Numbered from the stretch's first letter, positions 35,515-45,609 are shown. The stretch: DNA of 64,000 nt from Phycisphaerales bacterium (GCA_029260315.1 JAJDDM010000126.1:1-64000); one strand, 5' to 3'. Program-made: numbers and translations. The notes: generated by a model from the letters alone, not told the origin.

Positions 35515-37980
35515 ATGCGTCCTGCGCGTCGGTCCCTGGCCGTCTTTGCTCTGCTCGCCCTCGGCGTCGTGCTGGGGCGCGTGCTGCCCGAGGGCCCCGC
35601 GCCCGGGTGGTTCGCGATCGCTTGTCTGGGTTGCGCGATGGCTGCTATGACGCACGGGTGGACTTGCCGAGTGGCGCTGATGCTCGCGTGCGTCGCGTTC
35701 GCGGGCGGGTGGTGGACGCTCCAGGTGGCGATGCGGGGTGGCTCGACGCTCGATGTCGCGCTGGAGGCTGATCGCCCACCCGCCGAGCGCCGCGTCGTCG
35801 AGGTCGAGGGCGTCGTGCTGGGAACGCCCCTCGCGAGCGAGCGAGGCGGGGCGTTGGCCCGGTTCGTGCCCGCCGAGGCGAGCGAGTCGTTCCAGCTCGA
35901 AGTGAAACGAGTTCGTGGCCAGCGCGGGTGGCGTGAGGCGAGCGGGCGACTGCGCGTCTTCGGCGAGCGGTTCGCGGTCGGCGCGGGACAGCGCGTTCTC
36001 ATCGTGGGACTGCACACGCCGACGCGCCCCGCCATGAACCCCGGCGACCCCGACGCACGCCTGTGGGCGGCGACGCGGCGCGACGCGGGGTCGCTCAGCG
36101 TCCCGAGCATGGATCTTGTGAGCGCGGTGCAAGATGACGGGCGATCGCTGTCGGGGGCGTGGGTCTCGGCCCGCGCGTGGCTGCGCGATCGGGCGCGCGG
36201 CGTGCTGAGCCGACAAGACTCCGACGGCGGCGCGCTGCTGCGCGCCATCACGATCGGCACGCACGACCCCGAACGGCGAGACGTCCGCGATGCGTTCACG
36301 CGCGTCGGCCTGGCGCACCTCATGGCGATCAGCGGGTTCCACCTGGCCCTGCTCGTCGCGCTCGTGCTGCTCGCGCTACGACTCACGGGCGATTGGGGGC
36401 GGCTGGAAGCGGTCGTGCTGATCGCGTTGGTGCTGGGGTATCTGATCATTGTTCCGGCCCGCCCGCCGATCGTGCGGGCGGGGCTGGTCGTTCTGGCGAT
36501 CGTCCTGAGCGAGTCGCGGGGGCGTCGCTACGACCGGCTGAGCGTGCTCGGCTGGGTGGGCGTCGCCCTGCTGCTCTGGCGGCCCATGGACCTGTTCACG
36601 CTGGGGTTCCAGCTCAGCCTCGGGCTGACCGCGGCGTTGCTCTGGCTCGCGCCGAGAGTCGAGAACCGCCTCCGCCCGACGCGCATCCGCGGGCTTATCG
36701 AGCGCCCGGATCCGCGCCTGTCCAGGGCGATCCTGCCCGTCTTCGGCGCTCGCGTGCGTTCGGCGTTCGTGGTCACGCTGGTGTGCTGGCTCGTCGCCCT
36801 GCCGGTGGTGATCCACCACACGGGGCTGGTGAGCCCGATGGCGATCCTGACGACGCTGCTGGTGACGCCGGTGATCGTGCTGATTCTGGCGCTGGGATTC
36901 GCGGGCGTGGTGATCGGGCTCGCCTCGCCGGCGATCGGCACGGCGATCGCGGGCCTTGGCGCGAGTGTCGGCGACGGGCTCGCGTGGTCGGTGCAAGCCC
37001 TGGACGAGATTCCTGTCTCGTCGTTCCGCCTGCCGGCCGTGTCGCTCGCCTGGGCCGCGCTGGGTGTCGTGCTGGCGGTCGCGTGGCTGCGGCTGGGGAC
37101 GGCGCGATGGCGCGCGCTGCTCGCGGGAACGGCGCTCGCGCTGGTGTGGCTCGGCGTCGAGGTGCGAGCATCGAGGGTGGATCGCGATGTCGTCCTGCGC
37201 GTGGATGCGCTGAGCGTCGGCGACGGGACGTGCTTCCTGCTGCGATCCGGGGGCGAGGCTCTGCTCTGGGACTGCGGCTCCTCGCGCCCGGCGTTCGGCG
37301 AGCGCGAGCTCGGGCGGATCGTGCGGGCCCTCGGCGCGTGGGAAGTGCCGCGGGTCATCATCACGCACCCGAATCTCGATCATCACAACGCGCTGCTGGA
37401 CGCGATCGAGGCGCTGGGGGTGCGCGAGGTGCTGGTCAATGACGCGTTCCTGCGACGGGGCGAGCTCCGACGCGCTGGGGCCGAGGCCTTCATCCTCGCG
37501 GAACTGGCCGAGACAGATGTTCGCGTGCGCGTCCTCAAGGCGGGCGACACGCTCTCGCTCGGCGGGGTCTCGCTCGACGTGCTCTCGCCGGATGCGGGCT
37601 GGTTGCCCGCGAATGTCAACGACTCGTCGCTGGTCGCGATGGTGCGAGCGCCCACATCCGAGGGCGAGCGACTTGTGCTCCTGACCGGCGACATCGAGCG
37701 TGAGGCCATGGCCCGCCTGCTCGCCTCGGGCGAGGATCTGCGGGCCGACGCGATGGAACTGTCCCATCATGGCAGCCACCATGCAACCGCCGAGGACTTT
37801 GTCGAGGCCGTGGACCCCACGATCATGGCGCAGAGCACTGGGCCGACGCGCCTGCTCGACGAGCGGTGGGAGCGGGCTCGCCTGGGGCGTGAGTGGCTCG
37901 TGACGGCGCGCGATGGGGCGGTCACGCTGGTCGTTCATAAGAACGGTCGCGTGGAAGCGCGGGCGTTCAACGGGAGGTGA
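35515..37980 (+). CDS. comEC: ComEC/Rec2 family DNA internalisation protein with C-terminal metallo-beta-lactamase domain
   Basis: AFTRVGLAHLMAISGFHLALL; C-terminal ITHPNLDHHNAL...LTGDIEREAMARLL...ELSHHGSHHATAEDFVEAVDP. Confidence 0.9.
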   Translation: MRPARRSLAVFALLALGVVLGRVLPEGPAPGWFAIACLGCAMAAMTHGWTCRVALMLACVAFAGGWWTLQVAMRGGSTLDVALEADRPPAERRVVEVEGVVLGTPLASERGGALARFVPAEASESFQLEVKRVRGQRGWREASGRLRVFGERFAVGAGQRVLIVGLHTPTRPAMNPGDPDARLWAATRRDAGSLSVPSMDLVSAVQDDGRSLSGAWVSARAWLRDRARGVLSRQDSDGGALLRAITIGTHDPERRDVRDAFTRVGLAHLMAISGFHLALLVALVLLALRLTGDWGRLEAVVLIALVLGYLIIVPARPPIVRAGLVVLAIVLSESRGRRYDRLSVLGWVGVALLLWRPMDLFTLGFQLSLGLTAALLWLAPRVENRLRPTRIRGLIERPDPRLSRAILPVFGARVRSAFVVTLVCWLVALPVVIHHTGLVSPMAILTTLLVTPVIVLILALGFAGVVIGLASPAIGTAIAGLGASVGDGLAWSVQALDEIPVSSFRLPAVSLAWAALGVVLAVAWLRLGTARWRALLAGTALALVWLGVEVRASRVDRDVVLRVDALSVGDGTCFLLRSGGEALLWDCGSSRPAFGERELGRIVRALGAWEVPRVIITHPNLDHHNALLDAIEALGVREVLVNDAFLRRGELRRAGAEAFILAELAETDVRVRVLKAGDTLSLGGVSLDVLSPDAGWLPANVNDSSLVAMVRAPTSEGERLVLLTGDIEREAMARLLASGEDLRADAMELSHHGSHHATAEDFVEAVDPTIMAQSTGPTRLLDERWERARLGREWLVTARDGAVTLVVHKNGRVEARAFNGR

Positions 37981-39970
37981 GCCCTCGCCTGGCGTCCAGC
38001 AGGACCTGACGCTCGCGCTGGGTGCGCGGCTCGATCGAATCGAGGTACTCCATCGCCGCGGCGGGCGATTGGAGCTGGGCGATCGCCCCCGTGAGGTCCG
38101 CCGCGTCCTCTGCCCGCTGGTCCTCGCGCAGGCGCGTGCGGAGATACGCGATCATGGCCCGGTCGTCCTCACCGGGCGCGTTGAGGCGCAGACGCACGAG
38201 ATTCCAGAGATGATCGAGGCGGTACGGGTCGCGCGATCGCTCGTCGTCGAGGCGGGCGTAGATCGCGAAGAACTCTGATGGAAGGGCTGTCCGGCCCACC
38301 GCGAACATGGCGACTGCCGCGAGATCGGAGTTGATCGCCTCGGGCCGCTCGCGGACCAGGGCGCGGACCAGTCGCAGCGCATCGTCGTCGCGCCCGAGCA
38401 GGCTCAGCGCCGCGAGGGCGTCGGCGAATCGCTCCTCGCGGGCCGCGACGCCGACCGACTCGCCGAGATCCTCGGCCCCATCCAGTTCGATCTGCGCGTC
38501 GTCGCGAGAGAGCGGCGCGCCGAGCGTCACCAGCGGGTCGCCGAAGCACGCGAGCTTCCAGACCGGCGAATCCTTGATCCGCACGCCCGCGGCCCAGGGA
38601 AACGCGCCACGCATGCGCGCGACGACCTGCCCCGGTGGGACAAACGCCTGCAAGAAAGGCTCATCGACAGAGCCGTAGTACGCATGCGCCCCGCGCTCGA
38701 ACCAGCGCCCCGCGACGGTCGTGCGATCGCTCGGGCGCACCGCCGACCACGAGTGGATGAAGTGGATCATCGCGGGGCGAGCCAGGATCGGCAGCGACCC
38801 CGGGCGGAGCCTGCCGGGCGAGAGATTGAACGCGTCGCGCATGCCGTGGGTGTTGACGAAGATGAGCCCGGCGTCGAGTGGGCGGGCGGCGAGGATCAGC
38901 CAGCGATCGCGCCCGTTCGTCGGCGGCCCGAACGTGGTGACGGTCAGCCCGCCGGATTCGAGCATCGGGCGGGCGGACTCGAGCTCGTAGTTCGAGTACG
39001 GCGGCTTGTTGTCGTAGCCGTCGAAGAGCAGGGCGGTCTGGGGCGTGAGAAACAGCCCGCACATGGCCGCGTACGACGATTGGGCCTCGTCGCCGAATAT
39101 CTGGCTCGTAAACGCCCAGCGGGTCTCGCCCAGCTTGTCGCTGGCGAAGCGTCCGATGCGGTCGGTCGTTGCGCGAATCTCGCCCTCGGCGTGGGTGTAC
39201 TTCGCCGGCGCGTTCAGACAGAGCGCGACGGCGTCGATCTGGTCGCCGAGCTTTTTCCAGGAATAATCCAATCGCTCGCAGCCGGACTCGATGGTCTCGC
39301 TGAGTTCTTCGACCTGCTTGCGAGAGAGCTTGCCGCTTGGGTTCTTGGGGCTGAGCGCCCAGGCGATCGGCTGGGCGCGGAACGAGGCCAGCGCGAGCGC
39401 GGCGGGCCAGGCGGCATCGCCCGGGTGTGCGACGACGACGCCGGGGGCGAACTGGTCCTGATCTCGCCATATCTCGTACAGAGCATCGAGCGGCTGATCG
39501 AACCCCCATGAGGCGACGAGGGCTCGTTCGATCGCGGCTTGGCGCTGGGGATTCGTGCCGGAGAGCCGGACCGACGCGGCGTCTTGGCCATCGGCGGGCT
39601 TGCCGACTCGCCATCGGAGAACATGCTTCGGGTCATACGCGCGCACGAACCGGGCGATGTTCTCGCGCGTCTCGACCGAGCCGTCGTCGATGAGCACGGG
39701 GAATCGCAGTGTCGGGCGCCAGCGGGTGATCGCGGCGAGGTACGACACGCCGTCGGGTACGAGCACGACCGTGTCGCTCGCGCTCATCGCGGTGCGGATG
39801 ATCTCGCATCGCAGGCCCAGCCGAGCCGGAGACGGGATCTCCCGCGGCTGGGCGTTCTCCGCTTGGGCGCTTTCTTGGCCAATTGCGCCAACCCGTCCAG
39901 CGGACAGCCAGAGCACAAGAAACGCGAAGAGCGCAACGGAGCGAGGCCCGGTCGTCTGAGGCATGGTCAT
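37967..39970 (-). CDS. Secreted protein, possibly a degenerate caspase/gingipain-fold (clan CD-like) protein
   Basis: Signal peptide; LIFVNTHGMRDAFNL, IHFIHSWSAVRPSDRTTVAGRWFERGAHAYYGSVDEPFLQ, VWKLACFGDPLVTLG pattern. Confidence 0.5.
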   Translation of the reverse strand: MTMPQTTGPRSVALFAFLVLWLSAGRVGAIGQESAQAENAQPREIPSPARLGLRCEIIRTAMSASDTVVLVPDGVSYLAAITRWRPTLRFPVLIDDGSVETRENIARFVRAYDPKHVLRWRVGKPADGQDAASVRLSGTNPQRQAAIERALVASWGFDQPLDALYEIWRDQDQFAPGVVVAHPGDAAWPAALALASFRAQPIAWALSPKNPSGKLSRKQVEELSETIESGCERLDYSWKKLGDQIDAVALCLNAPAKYTHAEGEIRATTDRIGRFASDKLGETRWAFTSQIFGDEAQSSYAAMCGLFLTPQTALLFDGYDNKPPYSNYELESARPMLESGGLTVTTFGPPTNGRDRWLILAARPLDAGLIFVNTHGMRDAFNLSPGRLRPGSLPILARPAMIHFIHSWSAVRPSDRTTVAGRWFERGAHAYYGSVDEPFLQAFVPPGQVVARMRGAFPWAAGVRIKDSPVWKLACFGDPLVTLGAPLSRDDAQIELDGAEDLGESVGVAAREERFADALAALSLLGRDDDALRLVRALVRERPEAINSDLAAVAMFAVGRTALPSEFFAIYARLDDERSRDPYRLDHLWNLVRLRLNAPGEDDRAMIAYLRTRLREDQRAEDAADLTGAIAQLQSPAAAMEYLDSIEPRTQRERQVLLDARRGLTSR

Positions 39971-40037
39971 CTCAAGAGTGTATTGGTCGGGGGATAGGGT
40001 GGTTCCCAGGACGGGATTCCTACACTGGCATTCGCCC

Positions 40038-41651
40038 ATGCCCAGCCTCAGCTTTGCACAGTTCGAGCGGATCGCCGAAGAGCGTGCCGGGGGCGCGCTG
40101 TGCGTGCCGATCTCGATCCGCGTGCTGGGCGATCAGTTGACGCCGGTGCTTGCCTATCGTCGGCTCGTCGCCGACGACGAGCGGACGGCGCCGTCATTCC
40201 TGCTGGAGTCGGTCGAGGGCGGCGAGCGTCAGGGGCGTTACTCAATCATGGGCGCACAGCCCGTGCTGCGGGTGATCGCAAAGGGGCACGAGGCGCGTGT
40301 GCTGGACGCCGCCGGGGGCGAGCTGCACCGACAGTCCCACGCCGATCCGGTGTCTTTGCTCCGCGAGATCCAGGGCGAGTATTGCCTGGTGACGCCCGAG
40401 GTCGGCGAATCGCTGCCGAGGTGCGTGCTCGGCGGGTGGTTCGGGTACGCGGGGTACGACACGGTCCGCTACGCCGAGCCTTCGAAGCTGTCGTTCGATC
40501 ACGCGCCGCGCGACGACCGGGAGCTGGCGGACCTGGAGTTCGGACTTTATGACGGCGTGATCGTCTTCGACCATGTGGACAAGATCGTTCACGTCGTGCA
40601 GCTCGCGATCCTGCGCCCGGGCTTGGACCCGCGAGGTGTGTACGACGAAACGATCTCTCGCCTCGAAGAACGCGCGGCGAGGATCCAGCGCCACGCCAGG
40701 CCCCTGCCCCTCGGGCGGATGGGCCCCGATGCGCCGCCGAGCCCGATGCGCTCGAACATCGACGAGGCGGCGCACGCGAGGATGGTCGCTCGAGCCCAGG
40801 AGTACATCCGCGCCGGCGACATATTCCAGGTCGTCGTCGGCCAACGATTCGAGCGAGAAAGCACCGCCGACCCGTTCGACGTGTATCGCTGCCTGCGCGC
40901 CGTGAACCCGAGCCCGTACATGGTGTACATGCAGACGAGCGGGTGCATGCTGGTGGCGTCGAGCCCGGAGATTCTGTGTAGGGTCCGACGAGGGCGTGAA
41001 CGACGGGTCGAGCACGAGAACGAGAACTTCGTCGTCACGAATCGTCCGCTGGCGGGGACGCGCCGGCGGGGGGCGACGCCCGACGAGGACTTGGCCCTGG
41101 AGCGTGAGCTGCTGGCGGATCCCAAGGAGCGGGCCGAGCACGCGATGCTGGTGGATCTCGGGCGCAACGACGTGGGCAAGGTCGCGCTCGCCGAGTCCGT
41201 GACGCTCGAGCGATGCATGGAGATCGAGCGGTATAGCCACGTCATGCACATCAGCTCGACGGTGACAGGGCGATTGCGCGGCGGGCTCGACGCATGGGAT
41301 GCCTTGCGAGCAGCCCTACCGGTAGGGACGATCTCCGGAGCGCCCAAGATCCGGGCCATGCAGATCATCGACGAGCTCGAGCCGCTCCGCCGAGGGCCCT
41401 ACGGCGGGGGGATGGGCTACGCCAGCCTCGACGGCGAGATGGACCTCGCCCTATCGCTGCGCACGATGGTCGTCCCGATCGCGCTGAGAAATCGCGAAAC
41501 CTGGACGTACCATGTCCAGGCGGCCGGCGGCATCGTCACGGACTCGATCGCACACGACGAGTTCCAGGAGACGGTGAACAAGGCCGCGGCCCTCGCGCGG
41601 GCGATCGACCTCGCCGAGAGCGCTTTCGCCCAGGATCCGAAGGGAGGATGA
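40038..41651 (+). CDS. trpE: Anthranilate synthase component I
   Basis: SFLLESVEGGERQGRYSIMG; GDIFQVVVGQRFER; PSPYMVYM; NRPLAGTRRRGATPDED; GTISGAPKIRAMQIIDELEP. Confidence 0.93.
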   Translation: MPSLSFAQFERIAEERAGGALCVPISIRVLGDQLTPVLAYRRLVADDERTAPSFLLESVEGGERQGRYSIMGAQPVLRVIAKGHEARVLDAAGGELHRQSHADPVSLLREIQGEYCLVTPEVGESLPRCVLGGWFGYAGYDTVRYAEPSKLSFDHAPRDDRELADLEFGLYDGVIVFDHVDKIVHVVQLAILRPGLDPRGVYDETISRLEERAARIQRHARPLPLGRMGPDAPPSPMRSNIDEAAHARMVARAQEYIRAGDIFQVVVGQRFERESTADPFDVYRCLRAVNPSPYMVYMQTSGCMLVASSPEILCRVRRGRERRVEHENENFVVTNRPLAGTRRRGATPDEDLALERELLADPKERAEHAMLVDLGRNDVGKVALAESVTLERCMEIERYSHVMHISSTVTGRLRGGLDAWDALRAALPVGTISGAPKIRAMQIIDELEPLRRGPYGGGMGYASLDGEMDLALSLRTMVVPIALRNRETWTYHVQAAGGIVTDSIAHDEFQETVNKAAALARAIDLAESAFAQDPKGG

Positions 41652-41652
41652 C

Positions 41653-42324
41653 ATGGCGGTCACGATCGAGTTTCTCGGACACTCCGGCTTTCTGATCAGC
41701 GCTGGCGAGCACACGCTGGCGATCGACCCGTTCCTGGAGGGCAATCCCGTCGCGGTCAAGAAGCCGCTCAATGTCTCGTGCACCGCCCTGGCGCTCACCC
41801 ACGGGCACGCCGACCACATGGGCGATAGCGTGACCATCGCCGAGGCCAACAAGGCGACGGTCTACGCGGCGTACGAGATCTGCGAGCACTTCCAATCCCA
41901 GGGGTACGAGAACTGCGAGCCGGGCAACCCAGGCGGCAAGATCGAGACCCCCTTCGGCTGGATCGCCTTCACCCAGGCGTTCCACTCCTCGAGCTTCGAG
42001 GGCAGGTACATGGGGATGCCCTGCGGCGTGGTCGCCAACATCGGGGGCGTCACGCTGTATCACCTGGGCGACACCGGCCTCTTTGGTGACCTGAAGCTCC
42101 TCGGCGAGATCTACAAGCCCGATGTCGCCATGATCCCCGTGGGCGACCGGTTCACGATGGGCCCGGAACTGGGCAAGCTCGCCGCCGAGATGATCCGCCC
42201 CCGCATGGCCATCCCGATCCACTACGGGACCTGGCCGCTGCTGGTGAGCGACATCTCGGCGTTCCGCCCCGAGGGCGTCGAGGTGCGGGCGATGAAGCCG
42301 GGCGAATCCATCGAAGTTGGCTAG
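41653..42324 (+). CDS. UPF0173-type metal-dependent hydrolase (MBL fold)
   Basis: MAVTIEFLGHSGFLISAGEHTLAIDPFLEGNP; ALTHGHADHMGD; HLGDTGLFGDLKL; PIHYGTWPLL. Confidence 0.9.
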   Translation: MAVTIEFLGHSGFLISAGEHTLAIDPFLEGNPVAVKKPLNVSCTALALTHGHADHMGDSVTIAEANKATVYAAYEICEHFQSQGYENCEPGNPGGKIETPFGWIAFTQAFHSSSFEGRYMGMPCGVVANIGGVTLYHLGDTGLFGDLKLLGEIYKPDVAMIPVGDRFTMGPELGKLAAEMIRPRMAIPIHYGTWPLLVSDISAFRPEGVEVRAMKPGESIEVG

Positions 42325-42448
42325 ATCAAGGCGGGCTGAGGCGTCAGGTCGGCGTTGGGGTCCGAGAAAATCCCCCAGACCGTCCGCCGATTCGTGGTGA
42401 TAGCCTGGCGCTGCTGACTTCCCGCGATCGGAATCGTAAGATAGAGCG

Positions 42449-42793
42449 ATGCCAGGAACGCAGACTCAGACCCAGACCGAATCGACGCCGAGCACCCAGC
42501 GCCCGGTGCCGTGGAACGTGGTGCTGCTCGACGACGACCAGCACACCTACGACTATGTGATCCGGATGATGCAGCAGCTCTTCGGGCATCCGCTGGAGAG
42601 GGCCTACCAGCTCGCCAAGCAGGTGGACGCCGACGGGCGGGCGGTGTGCAAGACCACGCACAGGGAGCTCGCGGAACTGAAGCAGGAGCAGATCCACGCG
42701 TACGGTCGCGACGAGCTGATCGCCGGGTGCGCGGGCGCGATGAGCGCGATCATCGAGCCCGCCGAGCACGATGGCGAGGACGACGACGACTAG
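42449..42793 (+). CDS. clpS: ATP-dependent Clp protease adaptor ClpS
   Basis: PWNVVLLDDDQHTYDYVIRMMQQLFGHPLERAYQLAKQVDADGRAVCKTTHRELAELKQEQI. Confidence 0.92.
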   Translation: MPGTQTQTQTESTPSTQRPVPWNVVLLDDDQHTYDYVIRMMQQLFGHPLERAYQLAKQVDADGRAVCKTTHRELAELKQEQIHAYGRDELIAGCAGAMSAIIEPAEHDGEDDDD

Positions 42794-43721
42794 CAAGGCG
42801 ATCGTCCTTGTTGCCGAGGAGCTGGAGCCCGAGGCTCTGGCGTGGCTTGCGGCTCGTTGCTCTGTGGTGCGCGAGAATCCGGACAGCGATGCGTTCGAGT
42901 GCGCGCTCGCGGCTTGCCGGGGGCTCGTCGTCCGCACCTATACCCAAGTCGATGAGCCGCTGCTGAATCGAGCGCCCGAGCTGCGCGTCGTCGCGCGGGC
43001 TGGCGTCGGGTTGGACAACATCGACCATCAGGCGTGTGAGCAGCGGGGCGTCCGCGTCGTGCATACGCCGGACGCCAACACCCAGAGCGTCGTCGAGTTC
43101 ACGCTCGGCGCGATCCTCGATCATGTCCGACCGCGCACGCCGGCACGCCCGGGGCTCTCCCTCGCGGACTGGAAGAGCGACCGCGAGCGGGCGAGGGTGG
43201 AGCACGATCTGGCGGATCAGACCCTGGGGATCTGGGGCCTGGGACGGATCGGCACTCGCCTCGCCCGGGCGAGCAACGCGCTGGGCATCGAGACGATCTA
43301 TCACGACATTCGTGAGATCCCCGAGACCGAGCGTTGCTTCGCCGAACCCGTGACATGTGACGAGTTGCTGGCGCGAAGCGACATCCTGACGCTCCACATG
43401 GACGGACGATCCGAGAACCACTACCTGCTCGCAGCCAAGGAACTCGCTCGCGTCCGTCCCGCTGTGCTGATCGTCAACACCAGCCGAGGCTTCGTGATCG
43501 ACAGCGCCGCCCTCGCGGCATTCCTGACATCGAACGGCGGGGCCCGCGCGATCCTCGACGTGCACGATCCGGAGCCGATTCCCTCGGATTCACCGCTTGT
43601 GGGGCTCGCGAACGCGACGCTGACCCCGCACATCGCCGCGGGGACGCGCAGCGCCAAGCTCGCGATGAGCTGGGTGGTCCGCGATCTGTGGGACGCGCTG
43701 CGCGAGGACGAACCCGCGTGA
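42771..43721 (+). CDS. D-isomer-specific 2-hydroxyacid dehydrogenase (phosphoglycerate-dehydrogenase-like)
   Basis: RVVARAGVGLDNIDHQACEQRGVRVVHTPDANTQSVVEFTLG; LGIWGLGRIGTRLA; LIVNTSRGFVID. Confidence 0.88.
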   Translation: MARTTTTSKAIVLVAEELEPEALAWLAARCSVVRENPDSDAFECALAACRGLVVRTYTQVDEPLLNRAPELRVVARAGVGLDNIDHQACEQRGVRVVHTPDANTQSVVEFTLGAILDHVRPRTPARPGLSLADWKSDRERARVEHDLADQTLGIWGLGRIGTRLARASNALGIETIYHDIREIPETERCFAEPVTCDELLARSDILTLHMDGRSENHYLLAAKELARVRPAVLIVNTSRGFVIDSAALAAFLTSNGGARAILDVHDPEPIPSDSPLVGLANATLTPHIAAGTRSAKLAMSWVVRDLWDALREDEPA

Positions 43722-43783
43722 GACGCGGATAATCGAGCCACCGAGAGGAGTTCGATGAAGCTGAGCGACGCGAGAGGCCCACG

Positions 43784-44968
43784 ATGATCGGCGACGGCTG
43801 GGCGGGAGAGCCCGCGACCAGGCCGGGCGAGTATGGTGATGTGCCGCAGCGCCCTCGCAGGGTCGCGATCGTCACGGGCTCGCGCGCGGACTTTGGATTG
43901 CTGGAGCCGGTGATCGAGGCGTGCCGGGAGCGTCCGCTGCTCGAGCCGCTGGTGATCGCCGCGGGCTCGCACCTGGTCGGCCCGACGCTGACCTATCGCG
44001 AGGTCGCGGCGAGGTTCGAGGTGATCGACAAAGTCCCGATGCAGGTCGCCGGGCGGACCGGCAGGGCCGCGGATGTCGAGGCCCTCGGGCGCGGGATCCA
44101 GCGCCTCGGCAGAGTGCTGGAGTTCCATCAGCCGGACTGGACGGTCGTGCTGGGCGATCGGATCGAGGCGATGGCCGCGGCGACCGCGGCGAGCGTGGGC
44201 GGGTTCGCGCTGGCGCATATCCACGGCGGGGACCGGGCCGAGGGCGTCGCCGACGAGGCGATGCGCCACGCGATCACCAAGCTCGCGCACCTGCACCTTG
44301 CCGCGAGTGAGCACTCGGCAGAGCGGATCCGGCGGATGGGAGAGCCGCCGGAGACGGTGCATCTGGTCGGCTCGCCGGCGCTGGACGGGCTGGATGCGAT
44401 CGAGGCGATGGAAGATGAGCCGTTCGAGGAGCTGGGCTCGCCCGAGTTGCTCGTGCTGATGCACCCGATCGGCAGGACGAACGAGGCCGAAGAAGCGATC
44501 ATGTCCGGCGTGCTCGCAGCGTGCGCGGGACGCCGGGCGCTGGCGCTGATGCCCAACTTCGACGCCGGGCGCGTCGGCATCGTGCGGGCGATCGAGGCGT
44601 GGGGCGGACCGCATCGCTACCACCTCGCCCGCCCGCAGTTCATCGCGTTGCTCAAGCGGCTGGCCCGGGATGGCGGCGTGCTTGTGGGCAACAGCTCCGC
44701 GGCGCTGATCGAGGCCTCGGCGCTGCGGTTGCCTTCGGCCGACATCGGGCCGAGGCAGGGTGGACGCGAGACGGCGGGCAACGTGCTGCACGCGCAGAGC
44801 GAGTCGGCCGAGGAGATCCGCGCGACGATTGAGCGCGCGGGCGGCATCGATCGCGACACGATCGCGGACTCCTTCGGGGATGGACACGCGGGCGCCCGGA
44901 TCGCCTCGATCCTCGAACGCGTAGATCCCGGCGCACCAGGTTTCACGCGAAAGCGCTGCGTCTATTAG
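43784..44968 (+). CDS. neuC: UDP-N-acetylglucosamine 2-epimerase (hydrolysing), NeuC/LegG-like
   Basis: VAIVTGSRADFGLLEPVIEACRER; VVLGDRIEAMAAATAASVGGFALAHIHGGDRAEGVADEAMRHAITKLAHLHLAAS; exact start uncertain. Confidence 0.88.
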   Translation: MIGDGWAGEPATRPGEYGDVPQRPRRVAIVTGSRADFGLLEPVIEACRERPLLEPLVIAAGSHLVGPTLTYREVAARFEVIDKVPMQVAGRTGRAADVEALGRGIQRLGRVLEFHQPDWTVVLGDRIEAMAAATAASVGGFALAHIHGGDRAEGVADEAMRHAITKLAHLHLAASEHSAERIRRMGEPPETVHLVGSPALDGLDAIEAMEDEPFEELGSPELLVLMHPIGRTNEAEEAIMSGVLAACAGRRALALMPNFDAGRVGIVRAIEAWGGPHRYHLARPQFIALLKRLARDGGVLVGNSSAALIEASALRLPSADIGPRQGGRETAGNVLHAQSESAEEIRATIERAGGIDRDTIADSFGDGHAGARIASILERVDPGAPGFTRKRCVY

Positions 44969-44980
44969 GCTCCCGTGAAA

Positions 44981-45159
44981 CGAGCCCGACGCGCGAGCGA
45001 GGTTCTTGGTATCACCCAGCGCATCCAATACACGATGGACTCACTTGCGCGCCGTGCGCGCAAGATATCTCTCGGTAAGGAACACGAGATTGTGAGGCGC
45101 GGACCTTGGTTGTCAATGCAAGGACGCTTCGAGGAAACCTCGCTCGCGCGTCGGGCTCG
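44981..45159. repeat. Palindromic intergenic element, family E
   Basis: Perfect 24-bp terminal inverted repeat cgagcccgacgcgcgagcgaggtt / aacctcgctcgcgcgtcgggctcg; internal hairpin cttgcgcgc-cgt-gcgcgcaag at 45044..45064. Confidence 0.93.
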
Positions 45160-45164
45160 TCGGC

Positions 45165-45509
45165 TCACGCCGCCAGCAGGTCGCAGGTGCTGATGCCCAG
45201 GATGTACCCGCCGTCGGTCTCGGCGACCCGTGCGACGACACCGGAGGTCCGCCCAGGATGCAGCTCATCGCGGAAGATCGTGCAGGGCTCGCCCGTGGGG
45301 ATGTGCTCGGTGCAGAACACGCCGTAGCCCTCGGCGCTGATATCCAAGAGCTCGACGCCCAGCAGGCGCTGGAAGCCGTCCTCGCTGCTGGCCGCCAGCA
45401 TGGCCCGCTCGCACTTGGGCTCGCGCTCCGACCGTCTGCGGTCGTAGCCCTGCTCTCGCGTCCAGGTTTGCCTCTCAGAACCCAAGTCCAACAGCTCGGC
45501 GATCGCCAT
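45165..45509 (-). CDS. PilZ-like domain protein
   Basis: 114 aa; YDRRRSEREPKCERAML...GVELLDISAEGYGVFC...GVVARVAETDGGYILGI. Confidence 0.65.
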   Translation of the reverse strand: MAIAELLDLGSERQTWTREQGYDRRRSEREPKCERAMLAASSEDGFQRLLGVELLDISAEGYGVFCTEHIPTGEPCTIFRDELHPGRTSGVVARVAETDGGYILGISTCDLLAA

Positions 45510-45609
45510 GTCTGTGCCCTCGGTGGCTCTCGACCCTTGGGCCGATGCTAACCAGCGCCATCGGACCGCTCCAAGAGTGACTTCAGCCCGGAAACATGAA
45601 ATTCTGGGA

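Noticed and set aside
44965-45193. Small ORFs MSRRARRASEV... and MKRARRASEVLG...LARRAR...
   Set aside because: Fall wholly inside palindromic element E; peptide repeats arise from the inverted DNA repeat
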